Part shown: positions 1 through 12,869 of the stretch, in pieces
How positions within the stretch are numbered: position 1 is the stretch's first letter
Layout of the letters: each line of letters starts with the position of its first letter
Assembly (NCBI GenBank): GCA_963921425.1
Contig: OY992835.1
Coordinates: forward strand, 14,880,001-14,944,000
Source: Dryas octopetala
Lineage: Eukaryota > Streptophyta > Magnoliopsida > Rosales > Rosaceae
Direction: 5' to 3'
Length of the DNA: 64,000 nucleotides
The notes under the pieces: generated by a model
The model's database searches: none
Seen by the model: only the letters and a program-made list of their open reading frames with translations
Told to the model about the DNA's origin: nothing
Position numbers and translations under genes: made by a program

Positions 1-316
1 CGAACTCATTAGGAAAAGGTCCTATGATAAAAGATCTCTAGTTCAATAAAAAAAAAAAAAAAAAAAAAAAAAAACCTCTACCCAACATTTATTTTTCGAG
101 CTATGTTGTTTGTAAAATAAATAGGGGCAACAAGGAGGGGACCTTGGAAATATTTTAAAGGTCTCATTCCTTTGGCAACAACCCCCCCGCAGCAAAAAAA
201 AAAAAAAGTTCTTACAACAAATTATTGGACATAGGTCCATACTTGGTTTCTCATCAAAAATGGTTGACCAATAGGTCCATGGTTCCTCACAAAAAAAAAA
301 TAAAATAAAATAAAAG

Positions 317-812
317 GAGCGAACCTATAGGTCCGGCACCTCCCATAAGCAAGGGATTGGACCCATAGGTCCGGTACCTCTCATAAATAAGGGAGCGGAC
401 CCACAGGTCTGGCACCTCCCATAAGCAAGGGATCGGACCTATAGGTCCAATACCTCCCATAAACAAAGGAGCAAACCCATACGTTTGGTACCTCCCACAA
501 ACAAAGGAGAGGACCCATAGGTCCGTTACCTCTCATGAACAAAGGAGCAAACCCATAGGTTTGGTACCTCCCACAAACAAGGGAGCGGACCCATAGGTCC
601 GTTACCTCCCATGAACAAAGGAGCGGACCCATAGATCCGATACCTCCAAAAAAGAAAGGGAGCGGACCTATAGGTCCGGTACCTCCCATAAGCAAGGGAT
701 CGGACCCATAGGTCCGGTACCTCCCATAAACAAGGGAGTGGACCCATAGATTTGGTACCTCCCATAAACAAGGGAGCGGACCCATAGGTCCGAAACCTCC
801 TCCCATGAACAA
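317..812. repeat. 38-bp tandem repeat, about 13 units
   Basis: A unit of 38 bp, typically starting GAGCGGACCCATAGGTCCG, is repeated about 13 times with roughly 5-20% divergence between units. Because 38 is not a multiple of three, and few units carry a stop on the minus strand, the array gives long minus-strand frames with a 38-residue period. These are by-products of the repeat. A shorter, more degenerate array of the same unit lies at about 2260-2570 in the second element copy, so the repeat belongs to the retroelement. Confidence 0.9.
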
Positions 813-2259
813 ATAAACGGACCCTTGAGGTCCTATGCTTCCCGGTGTTATCATCTCAATGTATTTACTCTATACAATTCAAGCAAAATAAAATAAAATT
901 TTAAATATGCACAAAAACAAAATGTGCAAACAAGACAAGAAATCAAGAAACTATGAAGATCTTCGGGTCTGAACCATCTCGGTGGTACCACCGGCTTTCA
1001 TCGGAGCGACACTATCAATGTCCATGAAGGTAGCCACCCCCTTGGAGGGGGACCCATTGCTATTGACCCTCAAATCATCAGAAGTTTTGGATGGGAGATT
1101 AAAAATAAGATGGTTGTTGAAAAGTTGGAGGTCAAAGTCCAAGGAAGAAGAAGAAAATGAGGAAATGATCGAGTGAAGCAAAAAAAATTTCGGAGCCATG
1201 GAAATTTTCGGACCTATATAGCGTGCCTTTTCGGTGGTTGGCATGGAAGATTGAGTTGTTAAAAACACATCTCTTATAAAAAGTTCAAGGAATGTATTTT
1301 TGGGGGCAATTATGGGACCATGTATAAATTTTACATGGATCTATGTCACTCATTTGGAATGGGTCCGGAGAAAATAAGAAGAAGACATAAGGCCCCTAGA
1401 CATTACATGAAGGCGGGGTGCCTTAAGTGATAGGACCTATGCTCTTATAAATCTAATGGGATCTATAGACAAGATTATATCAACTATAATATTAGGGGTA
1501 TGAAACACCATAAATTGGAGGACCCATTAAACACAGAGTAAGGGAAACAACCCCCACACTCATGATCATTTAGGAAGGTTGGATGCTTCCAAGAACATGG
1601 ATACATCCGAGCCTATGGATCTATCCGATCTAATCTCACGGATGTATCCGGGTTTCTATCTAATCTCACGGGTTTCTATCTATTCCTGAGAACCCGCTGA
1701 GGTATTTCCCAAATTAAGACCCACATGGGGCAAGTGGAGGCTAGCCAGATACACAAACTCATGGTACCATGGCATATAAGTCCATACTACATCTAAAAAG
1801 TCTTGGTTCCACTGGTCATAGGCCTCACTGACCCAGGGATCGCCTACCAAAAGGGTGTTTTAAAGGCAAAGCGCATTCATGGAACATTCACACCCATTCA
1901 AGTACCCCACTCGGGGGCAAAAGTTATCACTATCGGTCCGAAGTCATTAGGACAAGGTCCTATGATGAAAAACCTTTAGTTCAACAAAGAAAAGTCATAT
2001 GAAATTTATTTCTGAAACAAAGAGTCCGGAGAATGAATGGGGGCAACAAGGAAGACACCTTTGAAATGTTTTAAAGGACCCAATGCGCATTTTTAAGGGA
2101 TCGGGTCAATCCCTCATATAAGCAAGTTCAATGCATGGAAAAACTTTTGAAAAGCCCCTGAAAATTTCCTTAACATATATATGCCGAGATGGTCGACCAA
2201 TAGGTCCCTAGTTTGTCACAAAAATGGTGGACAATTATATATATAGGTCCATGGTTCTT

Positions 2260-2570
2260 CACCAGAAATGGCGGACCGATTGGTCCGTGGGTTCTCACAA
2301 GAAAAGGAGTGGACATATGGGTCCAATACCTCCGGCCAGTGAACAAATGAGCGGACCCCTCGCTGTATACAATGAAAATGAGCGGACCCATTGGTTCGAT
2401 ACCTCCTATGAAAGATTGAGCGGACCCCCCGCGACAAAGAAAAAAGGGAGTGGACCTATAGGTCCACTACCTCCCATGAGCAAATGAGCGGACCTTTCGA
2501 GGCGAAGAAGAAAGGGAGCGGAACTATAGGTCCGATACCTCCCATAAGAAAGTGGGCAAACCCTTGAGGT
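2260..2570. repeat. Degenerate second array of the same repeat family
   Basis: Units of the GAGCGGACC...CATAGGTCC...ACCTCC type recur here with more divergence, and with insertions between units. The position within the second retroelement copy matches that of the array at 317-812 in the first. Confidence 0.7.
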
Positions 2571-3131
2571 CTTATACTCCCCGGTGTGGTCTCAATGTGT
2601 TCACTCCACACAATTCTAGCGTACAAAACAATAGACTACAAACATTCAAGAAAATAGAGCTTGGAAGATACTTCATGAAACACAATAGTACCTCGAAGCA
2701 TAAAAGATAAGTAGTGGCCCCAACAAAAGGTTATAAAACACCACAATACGGCCCCAACGGCGATTAACAAAACAAACAGTGCAAATAAGACATAAAGCAA
2801 ATCAAGGAGCCATGGAACCTTTTGGCTCGGACCCTTCGGTTTTTCTTGATGGCATCTTCTAGGGTGGTAGCATCGGCATCAAGTGGTTTTCACTGTAAGA
2901 GGACTCATCGTCAACGAAAGGCTTCTCCTCAGAGTCATCATTGGTTGCACTAAAGTCAAAGTCTTTAAAAATCCTCGGGCCGCCAAGTAGAGCTTTTTTC
3001 AAAGCCATGATCTCCTCTTGAGCGGACCCATAGTGCGCACGAACCGGTAGCAAGATGGAAGATTAGAAGGAGTCCTATTAAAAAATACATCCATTTCAAA
3101 AGATTTCCAAGGGATATATTTTGGGGGCAAT

Positions 3132-4223
3132 TGTGGGACCATGAAATATTCTAGCATAGGACCATGGTTTATTCTAGCATGGGACCTATCCATTCTCATA
3201 AAGAAATGAGGGGACCTATCCATTCTCATGGGTCCATTGGAAAATGCATGAAATATAGGACCCATGATGTTAGAAGAACACGACTTATGTTTTGAGAGAC
3301 CTATAAGTTATGGACGTTGTGGGACCATAGATAAATTCTACATGGGACCTATGTCACATATTTGGAGTGGGTCCAGAGAAATTAGAGAAAGGCATAAGGC
3401 CCCTAGATATTACATAAATGGGGGATGCCTTGACTTAGATGATGGGACCTATGCTCTTATAAATACGATGAGACCAATAGATAAGGTTCTATTACCTATA
3501 ACAAAGGAGGTGCCTTGACTCAAACAATAGGACTCATACTTGTGGAAGTCTAAAAGGGTCCCATGGACAAGGCGCCATCATCAACAACACCGGGGGTATG
3601 AACACCATAAAATGGGAGGACCCATTGAGCACAGAGCAAGGGGAACAATCTTCACATGCATCTAGGAGGGCCGAATGCTTCCAAACATATGGACACACCC
3701 AAATCCATGGAACCATCCGAACCCATAGATTCCTTCAAGCTCGCGGATGGGTCCATGGTCCTACCCAAACTCGCAGATGCTTCCAATTACAAGCACATGG
3801 AGGTATTACTATACAAACCACGACTAAAGGGACCTAAGAACTCCATGTTCTACTAGGAAACCAATTCTCATACGAATTAAATGGCTTGAATCCTCTCCAA
3901 ACAAGGATTCAAGTATAGGAGTTCAATTCAATATGAATTATACTTCCCGGTGATTACAAGTTTAAATCAACTTACAATCCTAAGGCCATAGGGATTAAAT
4001 CATCCCCTATAAATAGACTCTCATAAGATCATTCCAAGGTACGTAATTCTAGAGCTCTAAGCCCACTGCTTTGAGTTGATATCGATCTTGCTTACTGACT
4101 TGACCGTCAGAGAGCCTTTGGCCGACACCACACCGGTGTCACCATACCTCCGAAGGTTTTTCTTGTGTTTACAGGACCCATCGTTTTCTGAGATAAGCTA
4201 CTTGGAGAATTCGTGTTACAACA
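3132..4223 (+). mobile_element. Probable LTR of the same element
   Basis: The segment starts TGTGGGACCATG directly after a purine-rich tract (GGGGGCAA) and ends ...TTACAACA, giving the TG...CA ends expected of an LTR, about 1.1 kb long. A TATA-like CTATAAATAG lies near 4009. It is followed by a GACTTGACCGTCAGAG-type sequence that resembles the R/U5 region of Tat-type plant LTRs. Start and end are inferred from motifs, because no full partner LTR is present for alignment. The first ~200 bp recur near 1312 and, more weakly, near 4985. Confidence 0.5.
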
Positions 4224-5648
4224 GTAGCCAAATTAAACAATAAAGTTCAATTATATATATATCATATCGTGAATGTTAAACAATGAGTGTATTTACTTAT
4301 AATGTCAATAACATAAACAATAATGTAATAAATTAGGATAATGAAAAGTACACCAAAATGAATATTAACCAGATGATAGGTATATAATAATAAACAAAAA
4401 TTACGGCACAAAGATTAAATAAGATATAGTCCAATCATTGGGGTTTAGGAACCCTACCTTTAGTCTGACCTAGTTATTACTCATTATTCGTCGGGATCTC
4501 TTGTTCCACTTCTGTGCAGCTTCTCTCCTCTCCTCCCTGTTCAGCTTTCCTTTGTGTTGTTGTTTTTTTTTTTGTGACTTGGTTGCTTTAGGTGGATGTA
4601 GCTTGCTTTGATAGGAGTTATATATGGTCATATGTTATAATTGTCACGGTCCCCCATTTAATATAAATCGGGAGTTCAATGCCTTTTGCATTATGTCACG
4701 TCCGCGAACCATAGTTGGGAGTAGGTCCCTTGCCATGTATTTCATGGTCCCTTCCTTACTTTTTCCAAGGTCCATCCAATGGTAGAATCTATGGTCCCAC
4801 AATAGAGAATCATGTTTCTTTATTTTTGCTTTTCATTTCTTTTTAAGGTTTAAAATCCTTAATCTATTACAGTTTTTCACCCTCTCTTTTATCTAATTTT
4901 GCCTCAAAATATATAGGGCCCATTCCAATGTTAATTAAATTGAAATCCCTTATTTTAGGATAAATCAACCCATCTAAAGTTTATTGTGGGACCATAATTT
5001 CACAATCAAATGGGACCTTAGAGAGATAAGTATAAGACCAATGAAATATGGCTATGACCTATAATATAAAGAGGGGACCTATCCTCCACATTAGGATGTG
5101 GACCATGGAAAGTAGCAAAAAGAGAACAGGACTCTTAATATTACATAAAGGAAGCTAGGGAGGGGCCCATGGTTCTATGGAATAGCACAATAAGGAGGTT
5201 GCCTACACCTGTATGAATGCACTAAGGGACCGTACCCTTCGATCGGTTTGGTGAACCACAAAATCTGCCAAAGGATGGAGGTGAGACAAAGAGTGGCGAT
5301 GGCGAGTGAGATAGAGAGCGGCAACAGCAACGGTGAGACAGAGAGAGGGATGCAACGAGATGGAATTGACCAAAAAAAAATCAAATCAAATTGAATTGCA
5401 TTTGCATTTGCATGTGTTTATTAATTGATCCTTTTTATGAAACACATCATCACAGAAACTCTAAATTTTCAGCTTTCATATCCAAACCAATAAGCTTTCG
5501 ACCAATCAGAAGCATTTCCTCAAGAAATTTGCAATACTTTGTATCTATCATATCAATTGGGCGGAGTCACATAATTTCCATACTCACAGCACCCTCTCTA
5601 AAATTCAGAAGAAATAAAAGAATGAGAATGTCTCAACGATTTGATGTC
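4224..5648. other. AT-rich intergenic sequence with retroelement scraps
   Basis: No gene was recognised. About 4985-5170 repeats phrases of the upstream element (TGTGGGACCAT, GGACCTATCC), so element debris extends to here. 5390-5648 is the likely 3' UTR and flank of the minus-strand glycosyltransferase gene; the plus-strand frame over 5391-5825 runs antisense to its last exon. Confidence 0.5.
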
Positions 5649-8600
5649 TCATTTGGGTCTCATGCACTTGATGAGAACGCCTACAAATCTCTTGTACATG
5701 TGCCGCTTCAAGTACATCCTCTCCACCTTTTCTCTTCCCTTCAGTCCCATTTGCTTCCTTGCAATTCGGTTTTTAAGAAAAAACTGGATATTTTCAGCAA
5801 GGGTACGAGTTCCGGGATGCCCTAGAGGATGAAGCAGGCCTGTTACATTGTGCTCAACAATCTCTTTTGTGCCTCCAGCTTCTGTTCCAAGCACCTGCTC
5901 CAAAAAATGAAATCATTTTTACTTTTCAAGGCCTGGTGTGCAAAAGAATCTAAGCACCATGGAAAGGAAGTTGCATTTGAAATCCTAACGCATTGCAAAT
6001 ACATAGTAATCACATTGTATAAACGATAGACAAGCTTTATATACTGTAGATCTGTTCCCTGTTTGTGTTGTTTCAGTGGCTAAAAAAAGAAAGAGGAGTT
6101 CATCATTGCAGTCAATTCAAAGATCATTTTTTGTAAGAGAAACTGTAACTATCTTGCTTTTATGACACGAATAGCATGACCATACTACTTCTACATAAAG
6201 ATACTTTCACTAAATCCAGCTAACAATGTTTAAGAAGATATGGCCTTCCATTTCGTACTAAATACAGGTTTAATAATCTCAGTTGGAGATCACTGTTTTG
6301 CGGTGTCTGGTTGATGTACCATAACCATTAATACTAGTTGCCCAACATATCTTTCCCCTAACCTAAAGTCCCATCAATAATTTAGTTACAACTAACATAA
6401 TTACTCCTTATATGTTCCAATTATTTCATGTGTATTTGGAGTTTGCCCACATATATCATGCTATCAGCAGAAGATGGGCAGAAAACAAGGACCTTTCCAT
6501 GCAACAGTCATAGCATGCCTTCACATATCTAGGTTGAGAAAATGTCAGCAGTATAAAAAACTACCATTCTAGTGGGCCTTAGGATGAGGAATAAAATCAA
6601 GTCAGATGTCATACCGGAAGACCAAATGCCATGGCTTCAATTGTCACTCTCCCAAAAGTTTCTCCCAGTCCCTGTACACCATTTTACATATTGTTGTGTG
6701 ATTTCTCAATAATAAAGAATAATTAATTAATTGAATGCGAAGCATAAATCAAGATAATAAATATCAATGAAATGAGAAGTGGGATTCTTACAAAAACAAT
6801 AAATTAGATATTTGGAATCATAACCACAAAATTTTTGAACATGTAAACAACCACGCACATAATTAGACAACATCATCCACCAGTAATCAAGTTCACCAAT
6901 GACACTTCCATATATTGGACAGAAGGGTAGCATTTGTGCTATGGATTTCAAGCACGCATTGTCCCATCAGAAAGATACTAGAGGGTCATACCAAGAGTTT
7001 CACAGTTGGATTAAAAGAGGCGGGTAACCACTTTAAAGTCAGGATACTTAAAGAGTAGTCCTCCCTAATGCTGTAAGGCATAGAAAACTAATTGCACTAT
7101 GTACAAAAAGTTAAGTAGGAATTTTTTTTTAGCTTTTCACTATGAAGTGACAGAACAAATAGCACTTATTTATATAGAATTACTAAAAGACTAAGAAGAT
7201 AGATCACCTGAGAGTTCATGACATAAACATCAGCTGCAGAATATAGAGCAGCTACACGTGTGGTTGCAGGAGTCCACAGCACTGACTTTGACAAGTTTGA
7301 ATGCTGAGATAGGAAGCTTAAGAGTTCTTTGACATAAAGCACCTTATTGCTCTTAGATCCAACAGAACCAATAAGAAATTTAACAGACTGTTCCAGTGTT
7401 CCTTCATTATCTGACAACACCTTCCTCTTATGAGTGATATCCAGGTTCAAAGAACCTGTATCATCAACAGAGGTATAGAGACTACGCAACTGCAAACTTT
7501 TCTTGTGGGGTACATTCAACTGGACAACAGATTCAGTGGACAGTGGTAATTCATTTGCTGATACACCATCATCATTCAACTCTTGAAACAAAGCTCTCAA
7601 GTGATGCTTTCTAGCCAGGGTAGAACGGACTTGGCGCTTACGTACTGGACTTTTTATCTTTGAATTATTTTTCAGAGGTTCTTCTTCGATCACCACACGT
7701 GCTGAGTCAAGAAGCAAGAGCTGGCCCTTTCCAGGATTTATACTGCTAAGAGACATCACAAGCATATCATTATCTGTTAACCCCATTTCCTTTCTGACTG
7801 CATCTCGCAGTAACTGCCTTTTCTCTAGCATCTTCTCAGTACCAGAAGATGGAGTATTAAGTGAACAAGCTATGCCAGCTACATAGGCCATTTCATCAGT
7901 AATAGAGAGTGGTACAACTGCAGGCTGAGACCTCAGCTTAATCTTTTCTTCTTCACACCAGTCTAGCCATTGTTTAGACTGTGATTCTGAAAGAAAAGCT
8001 AGCATTTTCACTCGGTTAAGAACAACCTTCGCCCGATCAAAGTATTCTCTCCGGTTTTCCATGATCCACCAAGCAACTTGACTTGCACCAGCTGGAAAAT
8101 GGTCAATGTATTGATCTGAAAAAAAATGTTGCTTGTATATTTTAGATTACCACAGGATACATGCGAACGAAGCCAAAGAAAATCAACTTTCACATTTATG
8201 TATGGTGCTTTTGTCAATGTCAAAATAGCTAAGATGATTGTCCCTTTCTGTAAGAAGTAACAAAATGTTTAATGACAAAGACACAACAAGAGAAAATAAA
8301 GTGTTATAACAAGCATTCCATGTAGATACAACTTATTAACGGAATACTGATTTGAAAATTTATTTCAGATGCCTAACTGAAATAAAATGAAGCATAAACT
8401 TATTCACACAGGTCAAGAAAGCCAGAGCATTGTATGACTATTTCAACTGGTTAATCATTTAGTCAAAGTTATTGTGTCCTATATAAAAGAACTGCCAAAA
8501 CAGCCTTAATTGCATAAATTCCCACATCAATCAGTATAAAAATGGATGAAGCAAAGCAGGTCACTGGGTCAGTACATGGGGTACAAACTTCCAACCCAGC

Positions 8601-10013
8601 AAAAATTAACTAGGCAGTATATCTTGTTCAATCCATGCAGTGCTGTAACTATTTACAACAAAATCATTACCGAGATTGTACAACATGTTGATAATCCTAG
8701 CAGGAAATTCTACCGACAAAAGACTAAACAGTCGTTATGGGAATATTTACTGGAAGCTTACTGTTTTGCAATTTATTATCTTTGCACTTCAAGAGGCTAA
8801 ATTAGCACTGAAAACATAACTACACAAGCACAAGACTCAATGTTGGATACAACATCAATAGAGGTAAATACAATGTTCAGGCACTGGTTAGTATAGTAAC
8901 ATTGCAACATATTATTACTAAACAAAAAGATTTATGGAGGTAAAGTCGATAGTTAATATTTTGCACTTCAAAATTTTTTAGATCAGCAAATACATTTACT
9001 TTAAAATTTTACAGACTACATTAGTGAATTTCTGGTAAATTGTTCTCACCGATCCATGATGCACAGACAGCTGACCCAGCGATGATGAGATCTTGCTTCA
9101 TGGCAGTTTTGAAGCTTTGACTTGCTTTGTCCTCAAGCACCTTGATTCTTCTCCTAGCAAGCTCTGGCATCAAGCCACCCTTCTTGCTAAGAACTACGGC
9201 TGTAACCGTGGCTCCACAGCTCAAAAGCTCTGTTGCCAACTCCATCATTGAAAGTGGAGCCCCAGTCATTGAAAGTTCATGGAAAATTAATAGAAATCTC
9301 CTAGACCAAACAAGACGTGCAAAGTCCCCCTTCCTGTCGCAGGTTCCAGACCGTGTTTTAGGGTTCCATTCCAAAATTCTATCCTCTATGAAGCCAAAAG
9401 GACCAACAAGCATCCCATAAGAAGTATTTGTCTTAGGAATGTCCAGTTCCTGCTCCTCTGTCTCATGAACTTCAACCTCCACTGTTTTCTTCGGCTTAGC
9501 ATGCATTTTATTACGACCATGAGCTGATTTTTTACTCCTCTTCTTTGAACTTTTTCTTTGATGAGATGAGACTCCATTCCCTTTTTTCGCCAAAATCACA
9601 TCCACCCTTTTACCATTTTCCTCCTGATTTTCATTGGTCTCATTCTTAACTGCCAAAGAAATGTCACTTCCAAGCAAATCTCGGTGCAGATTCTGCTCAG
9701 TGTCTGAGTTCCCATTGTCTGGTTTATTTCCAAACCCCAAAAAATTGTCCTTGTTATTGCTATGAGCCCAACTGGACTGAAAGTAAAACCCAAGATAAGC
9801 CCAAAGAGTAATCAATAACAACCAAAACAATAACCGATTGCTCCGAAACCACTGTACACCTCCACTACTTCTAGCTTCTCTTCTTGGAGTTCGGCTTGAA
9901 TGCAATCTCCGAAACGAAGGAGAATTTCGTGGACTTGATCTTCCTGACAATGTAGACTTAAAACTTCCAGCTCCCCGCGATGACTTATAATCTCCTCTAT
10001 TGCTTTCCTCCAT
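5649..10013 (-). CDS. GT4-type glycosyltransferase, single-pass membrane protein (Arabidopsis At1g75420/At1g19710-like)
   Basis: Four coding exons on the minus strand: 9050-10013, 7208-8115, 6615-6671 and 5649-5894. All junctions are GT-AG and the phases agree, giving 2175 nt and 724 residues. The N-terminus is basic and Ser-rich, with one membrane segment at about residues 61-78, as in type II Golgi proteins. A low-complexity Lys-rich stem follows. The N-terminal Rossmann-like half starts near residue 240 (RFLLIFHELSMTGAPLSMMEL). The C-terminal half ends in the donor-sugar signature GLGETFGRVTIEAMAFGLP (residues 625-643), with the E-x7-E pair at 628 and 636. The family is a conserved plant GT4 group of unknown substrate. 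The start is the first ATG, followed by the basic region typical of the family. The gene appears intact. Confidence 0.94.
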
Positions 10014-11147
10014 TGGTTCCTTTGACTATTTTACATAGCCGAAAAGCTTAAACCATACTGTTTGAAGAACACCTGCCACTTAATCAGTAGAAGGCCGATA
10101 AGAACACTTAAACAGGTCAATCTCTTAAAGTCTTTCAGTTTATACATCAAATAAGAATACAGAAAATTCATTTTCTATATACAAAAGAATGAAAAATTGA
10201 GTAGAAAGGAAACAACCTAACCTTTGTTCAATTAATGAGAAGACAGATATATATATATATATTTTTTCTATAAATGCTTACAGAGGAAACGTTTCATCAC
10301 CCAGCTCTTGGAATCTTTCTTTTAAAGCTTAAATAGCAAAATATTCAAATTTTTAAAAGAAAAAACCCCACAGATTCTTTGTTTCTTTAGCATCCATAAC
10401 TTTATATGAAAATTGTATAATTACAACCATATAAGTATAACTCCAATCAACTGCTAAGAACACATAGGAAAAATAATAACTAATTTGAGTAAAAGTTAGT
10501 CCTCTCAACTCAAAGATAACAAAAGAAGAAAATCAAGATCCAAATTTCATTGTCTCCACTTTTCCGGCATTGTCTCGGAAACCAAACAGAGCCTAAGGCC
10601 AGAAAAACCGTACGAAAATTAAAAATTCTTGCCAGCCACCAAAAAAAAAAAGGTCAAAGCTCAATTGCGTGTCACACTCCAAATTTTCCCTGATCCTAAA
10701 TACGAGTAACTTGAATGATCCCAGACTCGACTCATTTTATTTCCCTCCATTTTCTCAGCAGAGAAACAGACGCAGAAGTGACTCCAAGAACCGAACCAGA
10801 CTCACTGATTACCAGCTACAAAACCAAGAAAACATGCAATTCTTTCGAAGCTTATTCATTATCAAAGCTTAGAAAGAAAAATCGGGATACAACAAAAAAA
10901 AAAAAAGAGATTGAAAGATTTGAGAGAGTAAGCAATTTTTTTCTGTGTTTTTGGAGCATTCAGTTAGAAAATATGAGCTAAAGCAGAGAGAGGAGTTCAG
11001 AGAAGAAATTACATTGAGCCTTTGCATGCTCTACCTCTGAAGCTGAGACTTCAAGATCTGAGCTGAGCTGAGAGAGCCTCTCCAAGTTCTTGAGAGAAAG
11101 AGAAGAAGTTGCAGAAGATTGAGTGAGTGAGTGAAATGGTTGAAAGC

Positions 11148-11189
<42 letters not shown>

Positions 11190-11230
11190 ACGACAATGAG
11201 TTTCAACAGAATTTGTTGGCACGTGCGAGT
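10014..11230 (-). promoter_or_regulatory. 5' UTR and promoter region of the glycosyltransferase gene
   Basis: No coding signal is seen. The region holds a (TA)n tract at about 10249-10262, several A-rich runs and a (GA)n microsatellite of about 36 bp at 11152-11187. That tract reads (CT)n on the gene's sense strand, a common feature of plant 5' UTRs. The ATG at 10013 is far from this tract, so a 5' UTR intron is likely. I could not fix its ends. Confidence 0.4.
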
Positions 11231-12332
11231 CAACCCGTGTAAACGGACTTGGAAATTAGAAAACTAACGTCAGTAGTGATTCCATGCGGTACAGACCATC
11301 GTAAAACATGTGTTCCCCTTTGAGGAATGGAAGATCGGTGAGTTCGGGGTTACGTGGACCAGTGTGGTTTTACAGTCATCTGGAGCTTAGTGGAGTTAAC
11401 CACTTCTACTAATATTGTAGGGCTGCGGGTCCCACGGTGGCGTCGGTGGGTCTCACAGCTAATCTTGGCCCTCGATCTAGTGTCCTTCAGATTATTATTA
11501 ATTGCCTTTTGGCCCCACAAGACCTCTTTTTTATTCATATATCATTTTTTCTTTTTCTTTTTTGCGTTTCTTTTTAGCTAATAAATCCATAAAATCTTGC
11601 AAATATTCGGCATGATATATCATATATGTGATAAATTCTGTTCTTTTTCTTAATTTTTTTGGCCAACAACGAATGTTATGGACCTATGGTAAGCTGTTTT
11701 TTCTGTTCTTTTGAGCATGCTTTGTTAAGTTAGCAACCTGCAAGAACCATTCTAATAAGGGCTTAACTGACTTCCCAAAAAAGGATAAAAGGCTTAACTG
11801 ACTTGTACCTCAGCTGCTTTGAAGGTTAAGTACATATACTTTGTACTTCCAATATGTAAAAGCATTAAACATAACAGATAATACAATGTGACCATAATGG
11901 TATAGATATTATTATATTATGTATGATTAATGTATATTTAGGTACAAATTGTCAACAAAACAAGTCATTCAGCCAACTAAATGGGTCAATGTCACATGGA
12001 ATTGTTACTTTGTTGGAAACTCCCATCAAGCCATATTTTTCCAAAATTCAATTAAAGCAAACATGGAAAATCAAACCTCAGTATAAAAAAAAAAACTCAT
12101 TATTATAGCACCAGCATTCCAACATATCATTACTTCATTCATCATAGGATCAACAGAAACTCCCGGGTTCAATATCCAAACAGATCCATATTTCTAAACT
12201 AAACAAGGAAAATCCAATACAGGAAATATACCCTCAAAGTCAGGAAAACTACCACCAATCTCAGAACAATGTAAATGAAAAATTCAATACACCATCTATA
12301 GAAATAAAATAAAAAAAATCTAGAAACTTCAC
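11231..12332. other. Intergenic sequence
   Basis: AT-rich, with no recognisable gene or clear repeat. The part next to the (GA)n tract is the likely distal promoter of the glycosyltransferase. Confidence 0.4.
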
Positions 12333-12869
12333 TTAGCAAACTGCTGCTGCAAAATAATCTTTGTACTTTTTCAATTCTCTTCTATATAGTAGTTTATGAG
12401 GAAGCCCGTCTACATTTCTCACAAGCTTTTCAATAGAAAAACCAAACCACAAGAAAACCTGAAAACAAAAAACCAAGGAATTATCACAATTGTCAAATGC
12501 CAATTTGCAAGACCTAAAAATTTCTCTCATACAATTTCCTACCGAACATTTAAAGAAGGAACTGCCACCCGTCAAGCCGCATATTGATCTTGAATTTGAG
12601 TGCAACATGAGCAGGTGTTTGTCATACTTAACTGCAAGAAAAAAAGAGGACAAGGAGGGAAATGGAGAATAAAAGGATAAGCAAACAACCAAAATAATAT
12701 AAATACATAAGTGAAATACATGCAGCAAAACCTTTAAAACTAAGGATGGAATTTCAGTTTTTGAACTGTCCATGTACAGAATAAAAGGAACGAATGCAAC
12801 AGTGATTGAATTGTCCGATTCTCCAACATTATGAATACTGGAATCTAATTCTTCTACGCATCTTTCCAA
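12333..12869 (-). CDS. Uncertain small gene or 3'-UTR exons downstream of CASC3
   Basis: Exon-like blocks lie 0.5-1 kb beyond the CASC3 stop on the same strand. A block at 12543-12631 is bounded by TTGCAG and GTAGGA and ends in phase 0. A block at 12333-12458 follows TTTTCAG, is in phase 0 and ends with TAA. Together they read ...GGSSFFKCS then VFLWFGFSIEKLVRN... An upstream frame (about 12725-12869, ERCVEELDSSIHNVG...) is also protein-like, but the link to the middle block is unclear. I recognise no family. It may be a small unknown gene, 3'-UTR exons of the CASC3 transcript, or chance. Confidence 0.25.
   Translation of the reverse strand: MERCVEELDSSIHNVGESDNSITVAFVPFILYMDSSKTEIPSLVLKVLLHVFHLCIYIILVVCLSFYSPFPSLSSFFLAVKYDKHLLMLHSNSRSICGLTGGSSFFKCSVGNCMREIFRSCKLAFDNCDNSLVFCFQVFLWFGFSIEKLVRNVDGLPHKLLYRRELKKYKDYFAAAVC

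Larger units (their letters stand above)
1..3131. mobile_element. Degenerate non-autonomous LTR retrotransposon copies (Ty3/Tat-like)
   Basis: Two diverged copies of one unit lie head to tail. The stretch from position 1 (regrouping around AGGTCCTATGAT) recurs from about 1945, and the block after a GGGGGCAAT purine tract near 1302-1312 recurs near 3122-3131. Neither copy has a gag, protease, integrase or reverse transcriptase frame, so this looks like a non-autonomous element or internal remnants of one. The short frames here are not convincing genes. The assignment to a Tat/Ogre-type Ty3 lineage rests on the GGGGGCAA tract followed by TGTGGGACC and on the style of the LTR end. It is an inference. 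Confidence 0.55.

Noticed and set aside
381-854. 157-residue minus-strand open frame
   Set aside because: It is an artefact of the 38-bp tandem array; the protein has a 38-residue period and no domain.
5391-5825. 144-residue plus-strand frame
   Set aside because: Runs antisense across the last exon and 3' UTR of the glycosyltransferase; no family match.
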